DNA of 26,571 nucleotides, taken from the NCBI GenBank assembly GCA_902826505.1, contig CADEFG010000004.1, positions 1 through 26,571 of the forward strand. The letters run 5' to 3'. Position 1 is the first letter of the stretch. Every line of letters begins with the position of its first letter. Origin of the DNA: an uncultured Acidobacteriota bacterium (GTDB lineage: Bacteria > Acidobacteriota > Blastocatellia > Pyrinomonadales > Pyrinomonadaceae). Positions 15,372 through 21,174 of the stretch are shown one piece after another. Position numbers and translations under genes: made by a program. Below the pieces are notes generated by a model. The model had not been told where the DNA came from, did no database searches, and saw nothing but the letters and a program-made list of their open reading frames with translations.

Positions 15372-15559
15372 CGCTGATCAGGTTCGTTCCGAATGGTTTT
15401 GTCCGCGTCAAATTCTGCGCGGGTCTTGTTTGGCAACCGTCGGCGGAATTTCGCCAAATCGCCCGCCGGTGCGGTGACCGAAAAGCCCGCCAGCCGTAAA
15501 ATGCGCTGCGAATTTCCGTTAAAATATCCCGGTTGCTTTTCATTTACCAAACGTAACAT
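15350..15559 (-). CDS. Small hypothetical ORF overlapping the next gene
   Basis: A 69-residue ORF (MLRLVNEKQPGYFNGNSQ ... AGDLAKFRRRLPNKTR) starting at ATG 15559 with a weak CAGGG upstream. It overlaps the start of the conserved gene by 22 bp, and that gene lacks its own Shine-Dalgarno, so a coupled short upstream gene is possible. I do not recognise the sequence and composition alone does not settle it. The alternative is a non-coding 215-bp gap. Confidence 0.3.
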   Translation of the reverse strand: MLRLVNEKQPGYFNGNSQRILRLAGFSVTAPAGDLAKFRRRLPNKTRAEFDADKTIRNEPDQRCLCKIE

Positions 15560-15586
15560 AAACCCTGTCGAGATTTAAAAAAATAA

Positions 15587-16114
15587 TCAGCGGTTGGAAT
15601 TTTGCGCCGGTGGCTTCGGTAGATTTTTGTACTTCATCGAGATATTCTCTGTCCTGACTATTTCCCACTTTCGCAGTGCCCAGCCGGTTTTCAGCTCCCA
15701 CTCAGTGCGAATTTGTCCGGCGAGAGAACGCGGGTTGCGCATATTTGAAGCCGACCTGGTTTTGATGTCCAAGACGATCGTCGCGCGGTTGCCCTCCATC
15801 TGTTTTTCGATGACGGCGATCTCTTTCGGTTCATCTTCGTCGAAATTCCAACTGATCAAATCGGCGGCTCCGTTCTCTTCGGGCACATTCCAGACGCCCG
15901 TGTCGTTGATTCGCTCGCGGATTATCTCCTCGGTCAGTTCGGGCAGGTCGTTTGAACTCTGGCTCCCGTCGCCCGGCGAAGAATTGGGCGCACAGCCCGC
16001 TGAGCAGGCGAGCAGCAAGACTAAACCTAAAAATGATAAAAATAAGTGCGACGAGCGCGGCATATTCGAAACTTTTCGAAGCGATCTCATCGCTCGCGTT
16101 AAGAATTCATCCAT
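15587..16114 (-). CDS. Lipoprotein of unknown function, last gene of the ABC operon
   Basis: I use ATG 16114 (175 residues); a longer read from 16249 would overlap the permease gene and begins with unlikely sequence. A hydrophobic stretch at 24-36 ends in a lipobox, LLAC (Cys37) or SAGC (Cys41), so the product is probably a lipid-anchored periplasmic protein. The mature part begins with a Ser/Gly/Pro-rich tether (SSPGDGSQSSND). A small domain follows with WNFDEDEPKEIAVIE, ATIVLDIKTR and a conserved-looking WALRKWEIVRTENISMKYK end. I do not recognise the domain. It starts 16 bp after the permease stop, consistent with one transcript. It may serve as an accessory or substrate-related subunit of the transporter; that is inference from position. 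Confidence 0.65.
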   Translation of the reverse strand: MDEFLTRAMRSLRKVSNMPRSSHLFLSFLGLVLLLACSAGCAPNSSPGDGSQSSNDLPELTEEIIRERINDTGVWNVPEENGAADLISWNFDEDEPKEIAVIEKQMEGNRATIVLDIKTRSASNMRNPRSLAGQIRTEWELKTGWALRKWEIVRTENISMKYKNLPKPPAQNSNR

Positions 16115-16130
16115 GCGTATCTCTTTCCGG

Positions 16131-17030
16131 TTAGTCGCCCGCATAGCTGATCTCCATGCGGCGGATGTGCAGACTCGCGAGAAAAAGCACGACGCCCGTA
16201 AATAGAAAAAGACTCGGGACGGAAATCCACGCCGGCTTCGGTTCGACAAGCACCGCGAACGGACCTTCGGACATCGGAACGGGCACGAGCGATTGCAGAT
16301 AATGAATGACGCTTAACTTTTTCAAGAGCGGCGGCAGCAGAAAGTTGATCCATTCCCAGCCGTAGAGCAGCAGCGCCGGAATGATCGGATTGCGGAAAAA
16401 CAGCCCGACGAGCAGGAAGACCGCGCCGTAGCCGATGCACGCCAGAATCGTGACTCCGAGATAAGCAAGCAGATGAGCGCCGCCCGCGCCGCCCGCAAAG
16501 TATCGCGCGGATTCCGACGGGTAGAGCGAGAAGTAGAGTATCAACATCGAGCCGACGGTCGTGATGCTGAATAACAGAACGGTCGCGATGAGTCCCGACA
16601 GATATTTGCCGACGACAAGGACTTCGCGCCGGACGGGCGCAAGGAAATAGTAGTGCAAGCTTCGGTCAACGACCTCGCCGCGAAAGAGGTTCATAAAAAC
16701 CCACGCGCAGCCGAAAAAGATAAGCGTCCGCAAAATCAGCCCGCCGTAAACCGCAGCATAGGCTGTGCTCAATTGGCTGAAGCTTCCCGCGTCGTCGGTC
16801 GGCATCCGAAAGACGGCGAACAAAGACAGCAAGCCGAGCGGTGCCGCCGCGATCAGATAAAGCAGAAGAGCGCGTCGGCTCAAAAAGTTTTTTCTGATTT
16901 CAAGACGCAGGATCGCCAGTGTCTGCCGCGTCCACAGCGCCCAGAAAGACCTTTCCGACCGACGCACATTCGGCTCGTTCGCATTTGCGGCGGCGACAGC
17001 TTGTTCTTTGATCTCGGACGTTGAACTCAT
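16131..17030 (-). CDS. ABC-2 type transporter permease
   Basis: A 299-residue membrane protein with about six hydrophobic helices after a cytoplasmic N-terminus rich in Ala/Glu. The block LRTLIFFGCAWVFMNLFRGE, then VVDRSLHYYFLAPVRREVLV, is the cytoplasmic coupling region typical of ABC-2 permeases (the E-x-rss-hyyfl-PvrR pattern). The start ATG 17030 overlaps the upstream ATPase stop by 4 bp (ATGA), so translation is coupled. It pairs with the ATPase directly upstream to form an exporter or membrane-remodelling transporter in the inner membrane. The substrate is unknown. Confidence 0.85.
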   Translation of the reverse strand: MSSTSEIKEQAVAAANANEPNVRRSERSFWALWTRQTLAILRLEIRKNFLSRRALLLYLIAAAPLGLLSLFAVFRMPTDDAGSFSQLSTAYAAVYGGLILRTLIFFGCAWVFMNLFRGEVVDRSLHYYFLAPVRREVLVVGKYLSGLIATVLLFSITTVGSMLILYFSLYPSESARYFAGGAGGAHLLAYLGVTILACIGYGAVFLLVGLFFRNPIIPALLLYGWEWINFLLPPLLKKLSVIHYLQSLVPVPMSEGPFAVLVEPKPAWISVPSLFLFTGVVLFLASLHIRRMEISYAGD

Positions 17031-18052
17031 CGGGTTTGTCCTCCGTCGGATGTGATTAAGTATTGATAGACCGCATTCAGATCGTCGTCGACGGGCGCGA
17101 CCGATTCGACCTGAAGATTCTGCTCCGTAATGACCTTGTTAAGCAGCAGATAGAAATCGTCCGGGCGACGCGTTTTAACAAACAATCCCTGCCGGTCATT
17201 ATGGATGCGCGCTTCGACCGTGTGTTCGTGTTCAAACAGCCGCGCGGCTAAGACTTGCGGTCGGTCGCAGCGAATCAGGATCTGGATCGGATGCTCTTCG
17301 ATCTCATCGCGGACGCCGTGAACTTCGCCTTCCGCGACGACATAACCGTTATGCAAAAGCACGACGCTGTCACTCATCATATCGACTTCGTGCAGGATGT
17401 GGCTTGAAATGATGAGATACATTCCGGCGTCCGCCAACTCGCGAAACAGGCGAATGATTTCGGCACGCGCCATCGGGTCAAGCCCGTTCAAAGGTTCGTC
17501 CAAAACGAGTACCGATGGATTGTGCGCGATCGACTGCGCAAGCCGGACGCGCTGGCGCATTCCCTTACTGAACGCCGAAACTTTGCGGTCTGCCGCTTCC
17601 ACGAGCGACACGCGTTCGAGCGCCGCTTGCGTCAAACCGGCGGTTTCCTGTTTCGTGTAACCGTGAACGCGCAAGTAAAATTCGATAAACTCGCGGGCGG
17701 TCGCGCCGCGCGGAAACGAATCGAACTGCGAGCAATATCCGAGTTTTTGAAAGAGCGCCTCGGGCGCGTCGGGCGAAATGCCGAGAACACGGATTAACCC
17801 TTGCGTCGGCTTGAGCAGCCCGGTCATCAAATTCATCAAGGTCGTCTTGCCCGATCCGTTCGGTCCGACGAGACTCGTAATGCCCGGCGCGATCTGCAAA
17901 TTAACCCGATTGACGCCGAGAATCTCGCCATAGAATTTCGACACGTCTTCAAACACGATCATTTCATCAGAAGAAACCGGGGCAGCGGGCAAAGTTGGGG
18001 CAGCGGCAGGCAGCGTTGATGATTCCGAGATTGTGGATGTTGTAAGTTTCAT
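17027..18052 (-). CDS. ABC transporter ATP-binding protein
   Basis: I place the start at ATG 18052 (341 residues), which overlaps the preceding permease stop by 4 bp; a longer read to 18130 lies inside the permease gene. An Ala/Pro/Ser-rich N-terminus of about 25 residues precedes the NBD. Motifs: Walker A GPNGSGKTT, Q-loop in LGYCSQFDSFP, signature FSKGMRQRV, Walker B VLVLDEPLNGLDP and switch His in IISSHILHE. About 90 extra C-terminal residues follow the NBD (HPIQILIRCDRPQVLAARLF, EHTVEARIHNDRQGLFVKTR). They resemble the regulatory tail of ABC-2-linked ATPases such as the NatA/CcmA-like group. It energises the adjacent permeases; cytoplasmic face of the inner membrane. Confidence 0.9.
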   Translation of the reverse strand: MKLTTSTISESSTLPAAAPTLPAAPVSSDEMIVFEDVSKFYGEILGVNRVNLQIAPGITSLVGPNGSGKTTLMNLMTGLLKPTQGLIRVLGISPDAPEALFQKLGYCSQFDSFPRGATAREFIEFYLRVHGYTKQETAGLTQAALERVSLVEAADRKVSAFSKGMRQRVRLAQSIAHNPSVLVLDEPLNGLDPMARAEIIRLFRELADAGMYLIISSHILHEVDMMSDSVVLLHNGYVVAEGEVHGVRDEIEEHPIQILIRCDRPQVLAARLFEHEHTVEARIHNDRQGLFVKTRRPDDFYLLLNKVITEQNLQVESVAPVDDDLNAVYQYLITSDGGQTR

Positions 18053-18978
18053 TTGATCACCTCGTAAGCCCGAACTTTGCGCGCGAGCAGCCAAACGCAC
18101 AGGGCACAGACCAGCGCGATGATCAGCCACGAAGCCCAGAGCGGCGGCTCGAGTAGCGCGATGTTAACAACTTGTCCCTCGTAAATCGGACTGTCGACTT
18201 TTCCGCGAATGGTTCCGCTCTGGCGCACGAAAAGCCCGAACAATCCGCGCCAAATACTGTTCATTGACGCCCACAAACTGATCAAACTTCCGGCGCGCGT
18301 CAGAAAAAGCTGATTGACGATCTCACCGAACGCGCTCGGTACGAAGAACAATCCGAGCAGCGCCCCGCTCGCGACGACGCGCCACTTGAGAAAAGACGAC
18401 ACAGCGAGCGCGAGTAAAGAGAGCAGAATGATCCAGATTAAACTTCCTGAAAAGATCGCCCAGATCATCCAGAGATTCGCCCACAGCCACGCGAAACCGG
18501 CAAGTGACGCTTGAAAAAAGAAGATCAGCAAACCCGGAATCCACGTCACCAGCGACAACAAAAAAACGATGACCGCCATTTTGCCGAGCACATATTCGGC
18601 GCGGGAAAGCGGGCGGCACAAATAAAGCGGCAACGCATTGTTCGACAAGTCGCGCGAGATGAGCGGCGGCGCGACGAGCACCGTCAGGATCAAAGCAAAC
18701 GCGCCTTGAACTTCAAGGAAAGTGCGAAAGAAAGTACGGTCGATCGGCAGCAGCTCACGGACGTTTATTTGCAATAACGCGAGCGCGTTCGCGTTATGAT
18801 GCAGATAAACCAGAATGGTCGCGACGAGCGGGTAGATAAAGCACAGGATAAAGAACGTCACGAGCAGTTTCGATTTGAAAACTTCGCGCAAAGCGTAACG
18901 CGGGATCACCAGAAAGCGCTGGCGCGCCGAATTCGGCGCGCCTTCATACGCCGCGTATAAATGCTCATAAACCGCCAT
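18049..18978 (-). CDS. ABC-2 type transporter permease
   Basis: A 309-residue protein with about six hydrophobic segments. The cytoplasmic loop APPLISRDLSNNALPLYLCR, then PLSRAEYVLGK, is a signature of ABC-2 permeases (D-x-x-x-x-x-L-x-LY-L-x-RP-l-S-R). The start ATG 18978 shares one base with the stop of the upstream ATPase (TGATG). Its stop overlaps the start of the next ATPase by 4 bp. The periplasmic stretch GTIRGKVDSPIYEGQVV near the C-terminus is probably a short extracellular loop. With two ATPases and two permeases in one operon, the complex may be a heteromeric exporter or two related transporters. Substrate unknown. Confidence 0.85.
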   Translation of the reverse strand: MAVYEHLYAAYEGAPNSARQRFLVIPRYALREVFKSKLLVTFFILCFIYPLVATILVYLHHNANALALLQINVRELLPIDRTFFRTFLEVQGAFALILTVLVAPPLISRDLSNNALPLYLCRPLSRAEYVLGKMAVIVFLLSLVTWIPGLLIFFFQASLAGFAWLWANLWMIWAIFSGSLIWIILLSLLALAVSSFLKWRVVASGALLGLFFVPSAFGEIVNQLFLTRAGSLISLWASMNSIWRGLFGLFVRQSGTIRGKVDSPIYEGQVVNIALLEPPLWASWLIIALVCALCVWLLARKVRAYEVIK

Positions 18979-19967
18979 CAGTTCGCCCTCCCGTTGCCGT
19001 TCCCGATCCGGTTTCCGTTGTTGACCTCAGCGCTCACTTCCGGCAAATTTCCGTTTTCCATCGCCTTCAGGAAAATGTCTTCGAGCGAATCGCGCTTGAA
19101 ATTGAGACGCCTGATCTGGACGCCGTGTTCGAGCGCAAGGCGGTACAGATCGCTGATTTCAACCTTTTCCTGCATGATCAATTTGATGCGCCGCTCGCCG
19201 GAGAGCGCGTATTCGCAGCCTAAACCGCCGATCGCTTCGGCAAAACCTGCGCGGTTGCCGCCGCGCGTTTCGAGCTCGATAAATTTTCGGTTCGCTTTGC
19301 GCTCTTCTTCGAGATTACAGTTGGCGGCGATGTATCCGTCTTTCAGCACGAGAATCTCGTCGCAGCATTCTTCGACGTCGCGCAAAAGATGCGACGACAA
19401 AAGAATCCGCGCCCGCCCGCCGTCGCGAATCTGACGAATCAGCGCGATCATCCGGCTCCGCGTCGGCGGATCGAGCCCGTTCGTCGGTTCATCTAAAATG
19501 ATCAATTTCGGTCCGTGGACGATCGCCTGCGCCAGTTTCGCAAGCTGTTTCATGCCGAGCGAGTAAGAATCGATCGGACGATAACGCGCTTCTCCGAGAC
19601 CGACATAAAAGAGCGCTTCGTGCGCGCGTTCGAGCGCGTGACGCGCCGGAATGCCAGATAGTTCCGCCATCAGACGCACAAATTGAACGCACGACATTTT
19701 GGCGATAAACGAATCGTTCTCCGGCATATAGCCGACCGTCGAGCGCACCTGCTTGGCATCCCTTGTAATGTCCTGTCCGAAAATGCGCGCCGTTCCGGAA
19801 GTCGGCGGGTGAAAGCCCAGCAGCGTGTGGATCAGCGTCGTTTTTCCCGCGCCGTTCGGTCCGAGCAAACCGATCGCCCGCCCATTGAGCGCACCGCTCA
19901 GAGATTTCAGAATCGGACGCTTTCCAAACGTCACACTCAGTTGTTCAAGTTCAATGACACTTGTCAT
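18978..19967 (-). CDS. ABC transporter ATP-binding protein, first gene of the operon
   Basis: A 329-residue ATPase with all NBD motifs: Walker A GPNGAGKTT (36-44), Q-loop region GYMPENDSF, signature YSLGMKQ, Walker B LIILDEPTNGLDPPT, and switch His in LLSSHLLRD. The C-terminal extension (VEISDLYRLALEHGVQIRRL, then NFKRDSLEDIFLKAME) is typical of ABC-2 exporters. The last residues (GNRIGNGNGRAN) are Asn/Gly repeats. The start ATG 19967 is abutted by two perfect 10-bp direct repeats, one overlapping the GGTGA that would serve as ribosome binding site, which suggests control of this operon at that point. It couples by a 1-nt overlap to the next gene. Confidence 0.9.
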   Translation of the reverse strand: MTSVIELEQLSVTFGKRPILKSLSGALNGRAIGLLGPNGAGKTTLIHTLLGFHPPTSGTARIFGQDITRDAKQVRSTVGYMPENDSFIAKMSCVQFVRLMAELSGIPARHALERAHEALFYVGLGEARYRPIDSYSLGMKQLAKLAQAIVHGPKLIILDEPTNGLDPPTRSRMIALIRQIRDGGRARILLSSHLLRDVEECCDEILVLKDGYIAANCNLEEERKANRKFIELETRGGNRAGFAEAIGGLGCEYALSGERRIKLIMQEKVEISDLYRLALEHGVQIRRLNFKRDSLEDIFLKAMENGNLPEVSAEVNNGNRIGNGNGRAN

Positions 19968-19990
19968 ACTGTTATCACCAACTGTTATCA
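19968..19990 (-). promoter_or_regulatory. Perfect direct repeats abutting the ABC operon start (operator-like)
   Basis: actgttatca occurs at 19968-19977 and again at 19981-19990, period 13 nt, directly against the start codon at 19967. Read on the minus strand the unit is tgataacagt; it is also partly self-complementary (actg/cagt). The position overlaps the ribosome binding site, so a repressor or translational regulator could act here. No regulator gene is next to the operon. Confidence 0.45.
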
Positions 19991-20034
19991 GTTTTGGTCA
20001 AAACGCTCCACATTACGGTTATACCTGTTTTAGG

Positions 20035-20406
20035 TTAAAAAGAAACATTACAAATATGTTCCTTGCCTCTATCATCTAATAAGCGTGCTTCCACAATAAT
20101 CTGCTTATTTGGTTTAAGAAAAATATCCGTCTGAAATTTCTGAACAGCATCCAAATCTGCACCAGAATCTTTGACATGCTTCGGAAGCCAAGACTTATAG
20201 TAGACAATGCTTTTGAGAATTCGTTCGGGTAGAGATTTTTGGACTTCGGAATCTGGAATCCAATGAATACTAATGCGTTCGCCGTTAGCTTCTCGCGCAA
20301 GTTGGCGAAGGTCGTCAATCACATACCCATCATCAACATAATTCATATAGCTCACAAAAGAATGAGAAAAATTATGTGCAATTGATTTAAGGACACGATA
20401 TTTCAT
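20035..20406 (-). CDS. Small conserved-looking hypothetical protein
   Basis: A 123-residue protein (MKYRVLKSIAHNFSHSFVSY, MNYVDDGYVIDDLRQLAREA, IFLKPNKQIIVEARLLDDRG). No signal peptide, membrane helix or known motif; it has an alpha/beta look with a conserved-looking HNFSHSF segment. I have a vague memory of similar short proteins in scattered bacteria but cannot name a family. ATG 20406 has no Shine-Dalgarno. A possible -10 element lies about 55 nt upstream. It has lower GC than its neighbours, which together with the adjacent toxin-antitoxin genes may indicate an acquired segment. The 140-bp gap upstream holds no gene. Confidence 0.55.
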   Translation of the reverse strand: MKYRVLKSIAHNFSHSFVSYMNYVDDGYVIDDLRQLAREANGERISIHWIPDSEVQKSLPERILKSIVYYKSWLPKHVKDSGADLDAVQKFQTDIFLKPNKQIIVEARLLDDRGKEHICNVSF

Positions 20407-20461
20407 AAGCGAAAGACATAACTTTATATTGAACCGAATATAAGTTTTCTAATACCGAATT

Positions 20462-20467
20462 ATTATA
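20462..20467 (-). promoter_or_regulatory. Possible -10 box for the small hypothetical gene
   Basis: A perfect TATAAT on the minus strand, preceded by TG one base closer than an extended -10 would need; no clear -35. It lies 56 bp before the start at 20406. Confidence 0.25.
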
Positions 20468-20547
20468 CATTTCAGCAGGTCACAAAATAATACAGTCGTT
20501 GTTTTGCCTGCCGTTCAATAGCTTTTTCGACATCGGTTTGCAAAGAA

Positions 20548-20778
20548 TCAAATCTTTTCCTGAACTTGCCGGCGAGCAACTTTCATCAACATTCGCAATG
20601 CTTCATTGACGGCTTCCGCGTCGGGAAACGCTGCCTGCACGTCCGACTCCAACAAAATCAGATTCGTCCCTGCCCGATAGCGCTCGACGTATTTGCCGCG
20701 CACTTTGCCCTTTAATTGCGAGAGGTCATATTCGGGGCGCATCTCGTCTTCTAAATTTTCAGTTTTGTTCTTGTTCAT
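20548..20778 (-). CDS. Antitoxin partner of the BrnT-type toxin
   Basis: A 76-residue protein from ATG 20778; a longer read to 20856 lies within the toxin gene and is unlikely. The sequence (MNKNKTENLEDEMRPEYDLS, QLKGKVRGKYVERYRAGTNL, LESDVQAAFPDAEAVNEALR) has the layout of small type II antitoxins. A charged N-terminus with the RPEYDL motif is common in antitoxins of BrnT/HigB/RelE-like pairs, and a C-terminal part (FPDAEAVNEALRMLMKVA) may be helical and DNA-binding or dimerising. The start overlaps the toxin gene by 20 bp, as expected for a coupled toxin-first pair. It would neutralise the toxin and autorepress the operon. Confidence 0.75.
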   Translation of the reverse strand: MNKNKTENLEDEMRPEYDLSQLKGKVRGKYVERYRAGTNLILLESDVQAAFPDAEAVNEALRMLMKVARRQVQEKI

Positions 20779-21037
20779 ACGATTCTCGTTCTGCCCGGGT
20801 CGGTTCCCGCGCACTAATAATGCGAACTGTTTCGCCGTCGTCCGTGTGCGACACAAACAGCAATTTGCCTTGTTCGGAATGCCCGATAATCAGAAACCGT
20901 CGTTCTTCGGCGGAATGATCCGGGTCGTCAAACGTATCTGAAAGCGGATCGCCGAAAACTGTCGTAGCTTCTTCAAATGAAACTTTATGCTTAGCAAAAT
21001 TGCTTGCCGCTTTGTTTTTGTCCCAATCAAACCGCAC
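20759..21037 (-). CDS. brnT: BrnT-family toxin (ribonuclease of a type II toxin-antitoxin pair)
   Basis: About 92 residues from GTG 21037 (VRFDWDKNKAASNFAKHKVS), where BrnT proteins normally begin; a TTG at 21082 with a weak GGG upstream is the alternative and would add 15 residues. Family motifs: FDWDKNKAASNFAKHKVSFE, EEATTVFGDP, EERRFLIIGHSEQGKLLFVS, and RIISAREPTRAERESYE with the catalytic-type Arg/Glu region. BrnT toxins are RelE-like ribonucleases that stop translation; the antitoxin binds and blocks them. Toxin precedes antitoxin with a 20-bp overlap. Cytoplasmic. Upstream is the 46-nt palindrome, which insulates it from the FecR gene. Confidence 0.85.
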   Translation of the reverse strand: MRFDWDKNKAASNFAKHKVSFEEATTVFGDPLSDTFDDPDHSAEERRFLIIGHSEQGKLLFVSHTDDGETVRIISAREPTRAERESYEQEQN

Positions 21038-21105
21038 ACCTAAAATATAACGGTTTTTGATTTTTTTTCCTAACCTTTTCAATTTTATGCCCAGCTGCTG
21101 AATAC

Positions 21106-21151
21106 GACGAACAACGACGGACGATTTCGAAATCGTCCGTCGTTGTTCGTC
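21106..21151. terminator. 46-nt perfect palindrome between the FecR gene and the toxin
   Basis: 21106-21128 and 21129-21151 are exact reverse complements (23 bp each) with no spacer; the centre reads gatttcgaaatc. It lies 24 bp downstream of the FecR-gene stop and 68 bp upstream of the toxin start. No T-run follows on either strand, so it may act as a factor-dependent terminator or as a protein-binding or cruciform site. Confidence 0.5.
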
Positions 21152-21174
21152 CTAACCCGCGTTGTTTTTATCCA

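Noticed and set aside
16114..16249. 45-residue N-terminal extension of the lipoprotein
   Set aside because: It overlaps the permease gene and would bury the lipoprotein signal; ATG 16114 fits better.
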